35,725 nt of DNA from Elusimicrobia bacterium GWD2_63_28 (GTDB taxonomy: Bacteria; Elusimicrobiota; Elusimicrobia; Elusimicrobiales; UBA9959). Within the stretch, counting starts at the first letter, position 1; each line of letters opens with the position of its first letter. The stretch covers positions 1 to 35,725 of the forward strand of contig MGUI01000039.1 in NCBI GenBank assembly GCA_001799895.1. Direction: 5' to 3'. Shown piece after piece: positions 16,501 to 24,047 of the stretch. The translations under genes were made by a program, and so were the position numbers. A model generated the notes under the pieces. The model saw only the letters and a program-made list of their open reading frames with translations. It was not told the origin of the DNA and made no database searches.

Positions 16501-16600
16501 GTTCAATCAGACGGAACTTGTTTCGGCCATAAGCGAAGCCCTTTCCCGCCCAGCCTGCGGAGCCAATGACGACATAAAAGCCGCGCCCTCCGGGGGGTAG
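13511..16600 (+). CDS. Hybrid sensor histidine kinase (dCache-HAMP-GAF-PAS-HisKA-HATPase-REC)
   Basis: This 1029-residue membrane kinase has a first membrane helix at about 14-36 and a periplasmic Cache-like sensor at about 37-270. A second helix (about 275-297) is followed by HAMP (to about 350) and GAF (about 355-520). PAS spans about 530-645. The H-box is VAHEMSNPLSVILG with H665, followed by an HATPase domain (N-box NLIQNARDAM, DNGPGIP, GTGLGLAI) to about 875. The C-terminal receiver spans about 895-1015 with acceptor D946 (LCDVEMG) and KPF. The kinase core is complete and should autophosphorylate. The extracytoplasmic domain could read a free ligand or the binding protein encoded two genes upstream. 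Output may pass to the operon's own HTH-receiver and the stand-alone receiver at 7604. Confidence 0.93.
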   Translation: MNLRLTRTTTLSRRLLLRIVPVSLAAIALLGVCGFYVTKHHLTAEIEKNLALFSRNAAARVDEFFSQRRNDLETVSQNSLFADYYNNADYGLREEAEQYRLELARYLLGFSRRAGVYLSIVYADASGREVCRVEGDRIAGPRGEYPQRHVLAGVRALKKAETLLFPVLNKPGYGPAAVYSRSVFDSSGAFRGMIAMEAGLKPLQESLSRLALGSSGRILVTDQLGRLVVSGGASTDDGGRYDFSSSVPVAGEDFVVIVTARLKDFQAPMLVIQRFTLLFALLFCAVAALSIYFTIRGITRPIRGLAEATRRFAAGNLKERVPVDGADEISALSSAFNTMAEQLMRRTGEMEARITELLFLQDMSAEVVGNLSEDNISRVCLRAAVAGLGFDRGTIYLVNREGTHLVGRKVHSPHQKDFTDEDMRKRTVALDGGDVLAEAVRTRKPLLVTDPGSDPRVNKAFVDEVQTRSFCLVPIMTEQRVLGVMGVDNYYSGAGITADHLSKLILFCNFTALALENAALVTDVRVSRERYRAVLDNSPEAILGLDAGFRVTVWNKGAKELFGYSEEEMLGSSASRLFDPLAFEVFSRDLAAKGSFADPCVPGIGSNGNKLELYVICAGSGTGRRGGEEWTAVIRDTSEQRKMQAQLIQAEKLSAVGQLISGVAHEMSNPLSVILGLSEMFHRSGADPVKVTAEEMTLLFRSSLRCGDIARNLLAFVRESRKKKQAVSIPEAVDGAVTLMEYKLRRTDNIVIRKIYGEHLPPVLTDLSQLEQILVNLIQNARDAMFLQEGEKTITINAFRRAEAVVITVADNGPGIPAADLPRVFEPFFTTKAEGQGTGLGLAICRRIAEEHGGRISCESADGMGTVFTLLLPIVNQSPEDEAGKSKCPASLPPGKCVLVVDDEPDMLRMTRKILEAEGLLVHTASSAPEAIEKLKAGGYDAVLCDVEMGPAKGFSVREKFLELNSEAGFVFTTGNMLNPALVSRLKEYRVPFLPKPFNQTELVSAISEALSRPACGANDDIKAAPSGG

Positions 16601-16608
16601 GGCGCGGC
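16580..16608 (+). terminator. Strong hairpin across the kinase stop codon
   Basis: GCCGCGCCCT (16580-16589) pairs perfectly with AGGGCGCGGC (16599-16608) around a 9-nt loop. The stem contains the last codons and part of the TAG stop. No T-run follows, so it may be a weak terminator or an RNA 3'-end stabiliser. Confidence 0.5.
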
Positions 16609-16720
16609 CCCGCTTCGCATTGGGGCGGCTGTCCCGCAACTCTGCCGCTTCAGGCCGGAGCTATATTGCCGCCGCCGCCCGCAGACTGACCCGCGGGTGA
16701 TCTGTATCCTTAATTGGTGT

Positions 16721-16795
16721 TTATTTCGTGACGGGCAGGCCGGCGGCGATCCAGGCCAGGATGCCGCCCTCCAGGTGGCCGGCCCCTGCCCGGCA
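16721..16795 (-). pseudogene. C-terminal remnant of a rhodanese-like protein
   Basis: On the minus strand 24 codons and a TAA read as a rhodanese C-terminus: GHLEGGILAWIAAGLPVTK then stop. Immediately before is CRAG, like the active-site loop, but the roughly 20 residues that normally separate that loop from HLEGG are missing. No start or N-terminal domain is found upstream, where the glycosyltransferase promoter and gene now lie. I read it as a gene destroyed by a rearrangement at this junction. The CRAG part could be chance. Confidence 0.6.
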
Positions 16796-16805
16796 GGGAG
16801 GAAGA

Positions 16806-16820
16806 TTTTTTGTATCATAT
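16806..16820 (+). promoter_or_regulatory. Promoter word TTTTTTGTATCATAT before the glycosyltransferase gene
   Basis: Identical over 15 nt to 3449-3463. TATCAT (16813-16818) is followed by exactly 12 nt and ATG 16831, the same geometry as at the ZIP gene. The flanks differ, so conservation is limited to the core. A nearly leaderless transcript is implied. Confidence 0.5.
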
Positions 16821-16830
16821 GGCTTACCCT

Positions 16831-18522
16831 ATGGCCAGGAAAGTCTCCATCCCCGTGCTCCTCGCTGCCGCCGCGCTGGCCTTCCACCTTTTCGCCGGGC
16901 TCTCTTTTATCCGTTCGGCCGCCGCCACCTACGACGAGACCGTGCACCTGGCCAGCGGCTTCTCCTACCTGCATACCGGGCGCTACGTGATGAACATCAT
17001 GGACCACCCGCCGCTCTCCGAGATGCTGTCGGCCCTGCCGGTGCTGGCGCTGAAGCCGCAGGCCTTCACGGCGCATCCCTACTTCGCCAATTTCATGCCT
17101 TACCATTACGGCGACCTGTTCCTTTACCAGAACACGGTTTCCCCGGAGCGCCTGCTAAATACGGCGCGGGTCTTCACCTTCCTGCTCTGGACGGCGCTGG
17201 CCGCCTGGCTGATCTGGCTTTTCGCCTCGCGGCTGGAGTCCCGGGCGGCCGGGGCCTTCAGCCTCTGCGCTTTCGCCTTCATGCCTGTTTTCATCTCCAA
17301 CGACGCCATCATCAGCACCGACGCCGCGGCGGCGTTATTCTATTTCGCCGCCTTCGCCCTGGGCTGGCTCTTTACGGCGGAGGCGCCCGCCGGGAAGAAG
17401 GGGGAGAAGGGAGGCCGCCTGCGGCTGTGGGCCGCGCTGGCCGGCGCCGCGTCCGGGCTGGCGCTGGTCTCCAAGTTCAGCATGTTCGTAGTGCCGCCGC
17501 TGGTGGCCGCCTTCTGGATAGCGGATAATTATTTCTGGCCCCGGCTTAAGTTTTCGAAACTGCTTGGCTACATTCTGCTCTACGCCGCCGCCTGCCTGCT
17601 GGTGGTGGCGCTGGTCTACAAGTTCAACCTGGGGCTCTACTGGGACGGTCTCCACGCCACGCTGAAGCGGCTGGATACCGGGCGCTCTTCCTTCGCCCTG
17701 GGGCAGTATGCCCTGAATGGCGTCTGGTGGTATTTCCCGGCGGCGCTGGCGGTAAAGACGCCGCTACTGGTGCTGGCCGGGGCGGCCGCGGGCACCTGGC
17801 TGGCCTTTAAGAATTTCCGCAAAGACTACCTGTGGCTGCTGCTGCCGCCGGCTTTCTTCTTCGCGGTGGCGCTGACCGCCAAGGTGCAGATAGGCTACCG
17901 CCACATCATGCCCGTGATGCCTTTTCTAGCCGTACTGGCGGGCCTGGCGCTGGCGCGCCTTTACGAATGGAAGAGGGGCGCCTGGCTGGCCGCGGCGCTG
18001 CTGGCGCTGAACGCCGCCTCCGTGGCGCGGGCGCACCCGCATTACCTGGCCTATTTCAACGAGTTCGCCGGCGGGCCGGCGGGCGGCTATAAACTTTTCG
18101 TGGATTCCAACCTGGACTGGGGGCAAAGCGTCAAGCAGGCGGCTGAGTATCTTAAAGGGCGCGGGAACCCCCCGGTCATCTTTTCCTACTTCGGCGTGGC
18201 GCGCCCGGAGAGCTACGGCGTCAATTACGTCCCGCTGGGCGTGGTGTCCAACGTGGAACTTAAGGGGACCGGCGCGCAGGTCTGCGGCATGACGGAAGTC
18301 CTGCTGGCGGTTTCGGCCACCAATCTGCAGGGCACTTATTATCCCGACAAGCAGACCTTCGGCTGGCTGAAGGGCAGAAAGCCCGCATTTATCGCCGGCT
18401 ATTCTATTTTTATCTACGACCTCACCCGCGACGGGGAGGGACTGGAAAAGCTGGCCGCGATCTTCGACCGGGAGGGGCGCAACGCCGAGGCGGACTGCCT
18501 TTACGGCCTGGCCGGTAAATAG
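16831..18522 (+). CDS. GT-C membrane glycosyltransferase (family 39/ArnT-like)
   Basis: This 563-residue polytopic membrane protein has about ten or more hydrophobic helices. The first periplasmic loop carries YDETVHLASG, with the Asp-Glu pair expected of GT-C enzymes, and NIMDHPPLSEM, the HPP motif of PMT/ArnT-type transferases. A distinctive soluble C-terminal segment contains DSNLDWGQSVKQAAEYL. It would transfer a sugar from a polyprenyl-phosphate donor to a lipid or protein on the outer face of the inner membrane. In-frame alternatives at TTG 16810 and ATG 16819 overlap the promoter word, so ATG 16831 is chosen. A TPR protein follows after 15 nt, probably in the same operon. Confidence 0.85.
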   Translation: MARKVSIPVLLAAAALAFHLFAGLSFIRSAAATYDETVHLASGFSYLHTGRYVMNIMDHPPLSEMLSALPVLALKPQAFTAHPYFANFMPYHYGDLFLYQNTVSPERLLNTARVFTFLLWTALAAWLIWLFASRLESRAAGAFSLCAFAFMPVFISNDAIISTDAAAALFYFAAFALGWLFTAEAPAGKKGEKGGRLRLWAALAGAASGLALVSKFSMFVVPPLVAAFWIADNYFWPRLKFSKLLGYILLYAAACLLVVALVYKFNLGLYWDGLHATLKRLDTGRSSFALGQYALNGVWWYFPAALAVKTPLLVLAGAAAGTWLAFKNFRKDYLWLLLPPAFFFAVALTAKVQIGYRHIMPVMPFLAVLAGLALARLYEWKRGAWLAAALLALNAASVARAHPHYLAYFNEFAGGPAGGYKLFVDSNLDWGQSVKQAAEYLKGRGNPPVIFSYFGVARPESYGVNYVPLGVVSNVELKGTGAQVCGMTEVLLAVSATNLQGTYYPDKQTFGWLKGRKPAFIAGYSIFIYDLTRDGEGLEKLAAIFDREGRNAEADCLYGLAGK

Positions 18523-18537
18523 CGCGCAGGCGGCAAT

Positions 18538-19338
18538 ATGAAAAAGATCCTGAAATGGGCGGGAGTGCTTTTCGGAGTTTCGGCGGCCGCTTCCGTGGCG
18601 CTGAGCCTTTTTGTCTCGTCAAAAAAGAAGACCTGCCTGCAGGGAGAAGGCTGGCCGGCCATGGAAGCCTGCTCCTTCCTGGTGAACTGGCAGAGCGGCA
18701 CGGACAAGGCCGAGTACCTTTTCAGGAGGGCCCAGCTGCGCGCCAAAGGTCAGATGTGGGACGGCGAGCTGGCCGACCTGGAGGCCGCGGCCGCGGCGGG
18801 GCTGGACGCCGGGCTGGCCAAAGAGCGCCTGGCCCTGATCTACGGCGGGCTGGTGAAAGCCTACGGCCTGAAGGGGGACGCCCCCGCGGTGGTGAGGTCC
18901 GCCGGGCTGGCGGTGCAGGCCGGCATTACGGACCCGGAGATACACATAGCGCTGGCCGGGGCCTACATAGAAGAGAAAAAATTTGCGGAGGCGGTGGAAC
19001 TGCTGGACCGGGCCGGGAGTCTGCCGAACGCCAAAAAGCATCCTTACTATAATATGTTGGCCGCGGCTTACGGCGGCCTGGGCGAATACGAAAAAGCCTA
19101 CGACGCCCTGAAGACCGCGCTGACGGTGCCGGCCCCGCGCCCGGTGCTGGCTTCCACCTCCAAGAATATGGGGCTGGCCTGCTTCGAGCTGAAGCGCTAC
19201 GGCGAGGCCGAGACTTATCTTGCCTACGCCCTGCGGGCCGGGGCAGACTGCCCGGAATGCGGCCTGCTGCTTACCACCATACGAGGTGCGCTGGAGCCGG
19301 CCCCGCGGCCTTCCCGGGCTAAAAAGCAGCGCAACTGA
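18538..19338 (+). CDS. Membrane-anchored TPR-repeat protein
   Basis: This 266-residue protein has an N-terminal hydrophobic helix (about 8-28) followed by an exported helical-repeat region. TPR-like units are visible at about residues 60-90, 140-160 (PEIHIALAGAYIEEKKFAEAVELLDRA), 172-195 (YYNMLAAAYGGLGEYEKAYDALKTAL) and 207-230 (KNMGLACFELKRYGEAETYLAYAL). Such repeats are protein-protein scaffolds. It lacks a lipobox, so the helix is probably an uncleaved anchor or signal. The Pro/Lys-rich tail is likely disordered. Because it directly follows the glycosyltransferase gene, a role in envelope glycoconjugate assembly is possible but not shown. Confidence 0.8.
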   Translation: MKKILKWAGVLFGVSAAASVALSLFVSSKKKTCLQGEGWPAMEACSFLVNWQSGTDKAEYLFRRAQLRAKGQMWDGELADLEAAAAAGLDAGLAKERLALIYGGLVKAYGLKGDAPAVVRSAGLAVQAGITDPEIHIALAGAYIEEKKFAEAVELLDRAGSLPNAKKHPYYNMLAAAYGGLGEYEKAYDALKTALTVPAPRPVLASTSKNMGLACFELKRYGEAETYLAYALRAGADCPECGLLLTTIRGALEPAPRPSRAKKQRN

Positions 19339-19508
19339 ACCTTCTCTGTTGAAAATAAACATTTTCACTCGAAAACATCTTGCGGCTTTTGCCGGTGACG
19401 CCTCCCCGCGGTAAGAGCGTGGCATTAAAATTGTTCAGGACAGGCGAGGATGTTTGTCGGTTTAAGTAGTATATAGTAAACTATGGTTTCCCCAGCGGTA
19501 CAGCAACT

Positions 19509-20813
19509 ATGAAAAAACTGATCCTTTACTGTCTTTGCGCGGCGCTGCCGGCCTGCTTCTGCGCGGGGTCCGCGTCGGCGGAAACTTTCACCTCCAAATC
19601 CTACATTAAGGCCGCGCTCGGCGCCTCGCCGTCCATGCGCAAGGCGGAGCAGGCTTTCAGGCAGGCCGAGAGCAATTACAAGGCGGCGCTGCTCGACGCC
19701 GCGCTGCCGGCTTTCACGCTCAGCATGGGGGAAACCTTTTACGACCAGAGCGACACGCGCCTGCGCCTTGAACGGGAGGACGTTACCTCAAGCCTGTCCG
19801 CCTCCTGGAACCTCTACGATTCCGCCTCCAGCCCCCTCAAGAAGGTGAGGACCGCCAGGCTGGACTACGAGGCCGCCAAGCTTTCCTTCCTGACCGCGCA
19901 GCAGAACGAGGCCCTGAAGGCGCTGGGTCGTTTTTACGCTCTTTACTCGGCGCAGCAGCGCATCGGCACCTCCAGGATGAACCTGGCCTCGCGCGAGCGC
20001 CAGTACAAGGATACTAACGAACAGTTCCAGTCCGGCACGCGCAGCCGCCTGCAGGTGACCCAGAGCGAGGGCGACAAACTGGCCAGCGAGATCTCGCTGG
20101 CGAGGGACGAGGCCGGAGAGGTTAAAGCCCGTATGGCCTTCAATGAGCTGCTCAACGCCGAGCCGGAGACGGAGCAGTCCGTGGAGGTCAGCACGCAGGC
20201 CGCCGACATTAAGCTGCCTCTGCCCAGGACGGACGTGGCCAGGGCCCTGGAGAACAATTTCGCGCTGCGGCAGCAGCGCCTGGCGCTGGAGAGGACGCGC
20301 ATCACCAGCCGCACCTCGGTGCTGTCCAATTACCCGCGCTTACGCGTGGACGCCGCCTGGCGCAAGAGCGCGCTGGGGCTAATCGGCGAGCCGGCCTACG
20401 GCGGGCCGAACAACCCGTCCTACAGCCTGGGAGCCTCCCTGAATTTCCCTTTCGGTTTCTTCGGCCTGCAGAACTACCTCGAGATAGACGCCGCCGGCGC
20501 CGCGCTTAAATCCGCAGAGCTGGAGCTGGAAAATTCCGAGCGGGCGCTCAAGACCCGGGTGCTTTCCGCGCAGAAGGACATAGAACTGCAGGTGAAGTCC
20601 CGCCGGCTGCTGGAATTCCAGGTGAAGGCGCAGCGGGAGACCACGGAAAACCTTATGAGCGAATATTCGCAGGGCGGCGCCGATTCAGTGCAGCTGGACC
20701 TTGCGCAGTCCAAGCTGCTGGATTCCAGCAACAACCAGATAGCGGCCCTGAATGACCTGGACCTGGAGCTGGCCAATTACAGGATCCTGATGGGCGAAAA
20801 GATCTGGGAATAG
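19509..20813 (+). CDS. TolC-family outer-membrane efflux channel
   Basis: This 434-residue protein has a signal peptide (about 1-24, ending SASA) and the long amphipathic, coiled-coil-rich architecture of outer-membrane efflux proteins. Two repeats resemble each other: AEQAFRQAESNYKAALLDAALPAF early and ALERTRITSRTSVLSNYPRL around residues 258-277. It would form the trimeric exit duct of a tripartite pump. It is followed 7 nt downstream by the periplasmic adaptor and then the ABC ATPase and permease, an uninterrupted tripartite set. Its own ribosome site is weak. The 170-bp upstream gap contains a possible TATAGT -10 at 19472-19477 without a recognisable -35. Confidence 0.9.
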   Translation: MKKLILYCLCAALPACFCAGSASAETFTSKSYIKAALGASPSMRKAEQAFRQAESNYKAALLDAALPAFTLSMGETFYDQSDTRLRLEREDVTSSLSASWNLYDSASSPLKKVRTARLDYEAAKLSFLTAQQNEALKALGRFYALYSAQQRIGTSRMNLASRERQYKDTNEQFQSGTRSRLQVTQSEGDKLASEISLARDEAGEVKARMAFNELLNAEPETEQSVEVSTQAADIKLPLPRTDVARALENNFALRQQRLALERTRITSRTSVLSNYPRLRVDAAWRKSALGLIGEPAYGGPNNPSYSLGASLNFPFGFFGLQNYLEIDAAGAALKSAELELENSERALKTRVLSAQKDIELQVKSRRLLEFQVKAQRETTENLMSEYSQGGADSVQLDLAQSKLLDSSNNQIAALNDLDLELANYRILMGEKIWE

Positions 20814-20820
20814 GAGACTT

Positions 20821-21744
20821 ATGAAAAGGTTAGCTAAATCTTCGTTCTGGATAGTGATGCTGGCCGTGCTGGCCGCCGCCGGGTTCGCCGGCTACACGCG
20901 CTACAAGAAAATGACGGTGCGCCAGGACCTCACGGACTTTATCCGCGAGGTGAGCCGCGGCGACCTGAAGCTGGACCTGCAGGAATCCGGCGAGCTGGTC
21001 TCGCGCGACACGGTTGACGTGTTCCCGCCCGGCAAGGGCTTCGTCGTCGAGGTTTTTAAGAAAGAGGGCGAGTACGTAGAGAAAGGCGAGAAGATAATGA
21101 TGTTCAAGGGCGGCGAGCGCATAGATTCTACGCAGTATGTGCCCGTGCCCATCGTCGCCACTCGCGCCGGCCTGCTGACCCGCTGCGCGGCCAGGGGCTA
21201 CGGGGCGGAATCGGAAGAGATCCGGGAGGGCAAGCGCCTGGACAGCGCCAGCACCTGCGTGACCCGCATCGTGGACATGAACACGCTGGCCGTGAACCTG
21301 AAGATCAGCGAGATAGATATTTTCAAGCTCAAGCGCGGCATGCCCGTCTACATTACCTTCACCTCGATCCCCGGAGATAAGTTTTCCGGCAAGATAGACG
21401 TCATCGCGCCGGCGGCCGAGAGCAAGAATTCCGGCTGGGGCGGCGGCAGCAGCAAGGTGTTCCGCGTCGTCATCAATATCGACAAGCCGAGCCAGAAGAT
21501 GCGCGTCGGCATGAGCGCCGTGGTTACGGCCAACATGAAGGCCAAGAAGGACGTGCTGAAGGCGCCCATAGAAACCGTTTTCCAGGACGGCCTGAACTAT
21601 TACGTCTACCGCCAGAAGGAAGGCTACGAGGCCGAGAAACTGCAGGTGTATCCGGGCCTGCGCTCTGAATACGAGCTGGAACTGGCCGGGCCCGTAAAGC
21701 CGGGCGACAAGCTCTTTACCGCCGCGCCGGAGAGCCTGAGATGA
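20821..21744 (+). CDS. Periplasmic adaptor (HlyD/MacA-type membrane fusion protein)
   Basis: This 307-residue protein has one N-terminal membrane anchor (about 8-25). A lipoyl/barrel-sandwich half-motif (GFVVEVFKKEGEYVEKGEKIMMF) lies near residues 75-97, and beta-barrel sequences of the family appear around 155-245 (LKISEIDIFKLKRGMPVYITF; RVGMSAVVTANM). It lacks a long alpha-hairpin: only about 30 residues separate the lipoyl halves, shorter than classical MacA. It would bridge the inner-membrane ABC permease to the TolC channel. A TAGGAG ribosome site precedes ATG 20821. The stop overlaps the ATPase start (ATGA). Confidence 0.88.
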   Translation: MKRLAKSSFWIVMLAVLAAAGFAGYTRYKKMTVRQDLTDFIREVSRGDLKLDLQESGELVSRDTVDVFPPGKGFVVEVFKKEGEYVEKGEKIMMFKGGERIDSTQYVPVPIVATRAGLLTRCAARGYGAESEEIREGKRLDSASTCVTRIVDMNTLAVNLKISEIDIFKLKRGMPVYITFTSIPGDKFSGKIDVIAPAAESKNSGWGGGSSKVFRVVINIDKPSQKMRVGMSAVVTANMKAKKDVLKAPIETVFQDGLNYYVYRQKEGYEAEKLQVYPGLRSEYELELAGPVKPGDKLFTAAPESLR

Positions 21745-22406
21745 GCATAGCCTGCGAAGGCCTCACGAAGGTCTACGAGGGCGGCAAGGCCGGCTGGCCG
21801 GCGCTGCGCGGGCTTTCTTTCGAGATATCGCCGGGCGAATTCGCCGCCGTCACCGGTCCTTCGGGCTGCGGCAAATCCACCCTGCTCAACATCATCGGCC
21901 TGCTCGACGAGCCCAGCGGCGGGCGCTACGCGCTGCACGGCCGCGACGTTACCACGATGTCGGACCTGGAGCGCTCCGTCGTGCGCCGCGACCAGATAGG
22001 GTTCGTCTTCCAGTCCTTCCACCTGCTGAACCGGATGTCAGCGCTGGAGAACGTCTGCCTGCCCATGCTCTACGCCGGCGCGGACCGGCACGCCGCGCGC
22101 GGGCGCGCCGGAGAGCTGCTGAAGAAGGTCGGCCTGCACGGCAAGGAAAAGAAAACCCCGCTGGAACTCTCCGGCGGCGAGCGGCAGCGCGTGGCCATAG
22201 CCCGGGCCCTGTCCAACTCCCCGAAGCTCATACTGGCTGACGAGCCTACCGGCAACCTGGATTCCATTTCCAGCCGTGAGATCATGGACTCCCTCTTCGC
22301 CCTGAACGCCGAGGGCATCACGATAGTCATGGTTACCCACGACAAGGAACTGGCCTCCAGGGCCGGCCGCAATATAAAAATGCGCGACGGGAGGATAGAG
22401 CCGTGA
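21741..22406 (+). CDS. ABC transporter ATPase (MacB/LolD type)
   Basis: This 221-residue ATPase has all motifs: Walker A GPSGCGKST at 39-47, Q-loop VFQSFHLLNRM near 93-103, signature LSGGERQRVA near 142-151, Walker B LILADEP near 162-168, and the switch His in VMVTHDKEL near 197. Sequence type and length match the MacB/LolD/FtsE branch that powers mechanotransmission pumps rather than import. It pairs with the permease whose GTG start overlaps its stop as GTGA. Together with TolC and adaptor it forms an export machine for a peptide, antibiotic or lipid substrate; the substrate is unknown. Confidence 0.95.
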   Translation: MSIACEGLTKVYEGGKAGWPALRGLSFEISPGEFAAVTGPSGCGKSTLLNIIGLLDEPSGGRYALHGRDVTTMSDLERSVVRRDQIGFVFQSFHLLNRMSALENVCLPMLYAGADRHAARGRAGELLKKVGLHGKEKKTPLELSGGERQRVAIARALSNSPKLILADEPTGNLDSISSREIMDSLFALNAEGITIVMVTHDKELASRAGRNIKMRDGRIEP

Positions 22407-23698
22407 CCGCCCTGCTCAACGCCGCGCGGACCGGCTTCGCCGAGATCTGGGCGCACAAGACGCGCTCGGCCCTGAGCTTCCTGGCCATCGCCGTGGGCTC
22501 GGTGGTCTTCATAGACGCTTTTTCCGCGATAGTTCATACCTACGAGCGGCTGGAGCAGCAGAAACAGGTCTCCGGCATGGCCCGCATGCGGATCTCGCAG
22601 AACAACAGCCAGCGCTTCGCCTCTCCGGACGACGTCGGGCCCCCGCCGGTCTTCACCTACGAGGACGTGACCGCGCTGAAGGCGCGCCTGCCGGGCATGT
22701 ACATGATCTCGCCCGAGGGCCGGGACTGGATGAACGTCTTTCAATACGGCGAGCACCGGGTGATGACCGGCGTGCACGGGGTCACCCCGGACTGGGCCAA
22801 GCGCGACTTCGTCTATACCCTGAAGGGCCGCTTCCTGGACTGGCACGACGTGGAAAACAAGCTGCGCGTCTGCGTGCTGGTGCGCAAGGCCCCGCCGCCG
22901 CCCTCCAACGCCTACAATAAGACGATGATGAAGAAGTACAACTTCAGCGGCGGCTTCGATACGCTGGTGGCCCATAACGACCTGCTGGGCAAGAAGGTCA
23001 ATATAGACGGCTACACGTTCACGGTCATCGGCGTGCTGGAAGAACTGCCTTATTCCAAACGCCCCGCGAACATCATCGGCAGCCAGCAGGATTACAAGAT
23101 ACTTGCGCCGGTCACCACGCTGATCCACTACAACTTCATCGGTTCCTACCAGTCTCTCGACGTGAATATAGACACCGGCAGCGAGGCGTCCTTCGGCGAG
23201 ACGGAGCGCAAGGTCGCCAATTTCCTGAAGATCCAGTTCGGCGACTCGGAGCTCTTCGTAATAGAGAACCAGCTGGAGGCTATCCGCGAGCGCATCGCCA
23301 CCAGCCTCAAGTCGGCGCTGGTGACGATCTCGCTGGGCATGCTGGCCTTCATCGCCGGCGGCATCGGCATCATGAACGTCACGCTGGCCACCGTTTTCGC
23401 GCGCACCAGGGAGATAGGCATACGCCGCGCCATCGGCGCCACCCGCAGCGACATCATGCTGCAGTTCATCGTGGAGGCCGTCATGCTGGGCTTGATAGGC
23501 GGCCTTATCGGCTCCGCGCTGGGCTGGCTGTGGGGCGTGCCGGTGAAGGTGATGCTGGGCATGGGCGGCAGCCCGATTGAGCCGTGGATGCCGCTGGTCG
23601 CGGTCCTCATCGCGGCCCTTACCGCTTTCGCTTTCGCTATCTACCCGGCCTGGGTGGCCGCGGGGCTGAAGCCCGCCGACGCGCTGCGCGCCGAATAG
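22403..23698 (+). CDS. MacB-like ABC transporter permease (FtsX fold)
   Basis: This 431-residue permease has one N-terminal membrane helix (about 23-45, after WAHKTRSALSFLAI), a large periplasmic domain (about 50-290) and three C-terminal helices (about 300-325, 350-380, 395-420). The conserved ARTREIGIRRAIGATRSDI loop near residue 334 couples to the ATPase. This is the MacB topology with the ATPase on a separate chain. The GTG start at 22403 overlaps the ATPase stop and follows a GGGAGGA ribosome site, so it is well supported. Confidence 0.93.
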   Translation: MTALLNAARTGFAEIWAHKTRSALSFLAIAVGSVVFIDAFSAIVHTYERLEQQKQVSGMARMRISQNNSQRFASPDDVGPPPVFTYEDVTALKARLPGMYMISPEGRDWMNVFQYGEHRVMTGVHGVTPDWAKRDFVYTLKGRFLDWHDVENKLRVCVLVRKAPPPPSNAYNKTMMKKYNFSGGFDTLVAHNDLLGKKVNIDGYTFTVIGVLEELPYSKRPANIIGSQQDYKILAPVTTLIHYNFIGSYQSLDVNIDTGSEASFGETERKVANFLKIQFGDSELFVIENQLEAIRERIATSLKSALVTISLGMLAFIAGGIGIMNVTLATVFARTREIGIRRAIGATRSDIMLQFIVEAVMLGLIGGLIGSALGWLWGVPVKVMLGMGGSPIEPWMPLVAVLIAALTAFAFAIYPAWVAAGLKPADALRAE

Positions 23699-23706
23699 GA
23701 GGGGAG

Positions 23707-23949
23707 ATGAAAAAAGAACTGCTGCGGTCCAAGGCGTTCCTCGCCGGGGCGGGGCTGCTGGCCATAGGAACCGCGCCGCTGCTCCTCTACATACTTTACG
23801 AACTGGCCACCGGCGCCAAGGGCGGCAACCCCATAGGCCTCGGCCTGCTGTTCTTCGTCTCCTTCTGGCCCGCCGTTATCCTGATGGTCATCGGCGCGGT
23901 CTCCGCCGCCCGCCGGGCGAAGAAAGACGGCGCTCCCCCGTTAAATTAA
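23707..23949 (+). CDS. Small two-helix membrane protein
   Basis: This 80-residue protein starts at ATG 23707 behind an AGGAGGGGAG ribosome site and 8 nt after the permease stop, so it belongs to the pump operon. Two hydrophobic helices are seen (about 10-32 and 42-64) with a short Gly-rich loop and a basic tail (AARRAKKDG). I do not recognise a family. It may be an accessory subunit of the transporter. The reading frame extends upstream into the permease gene in another frame, which is not coding. Confidence 0.7.
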   Translation: MKKELLRSKAFLAGAGLLAIGTAPLLLYILYELATGAKGGNPIGLGLLFFVSFWPAVILMVIGAVSAARRAKKDGAPPLN

Positions 23950-24047
23950 ACTAATACGCTCCTTCCCTCCCTCGTGCGCCGGCGCTCTTGCCAAGCGGGC
24001 GGGTATTTATGGACAATACTGTATATCTTACGACGAGAGGTGCTTAA

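Noticed and set aside
19353..19370. TGAAAAT/ATTTTCA inverted repeat after the TPR gene as a terminator
   Set aside because: AT-only stem with no T-run after it; too weak to call.
24001..24047. Possible promoter (TATATC near 24022) before glmS
   Set aside because: No -35 at a usable distance was found, so I did not list it; a promoter is nevertheless expected here.
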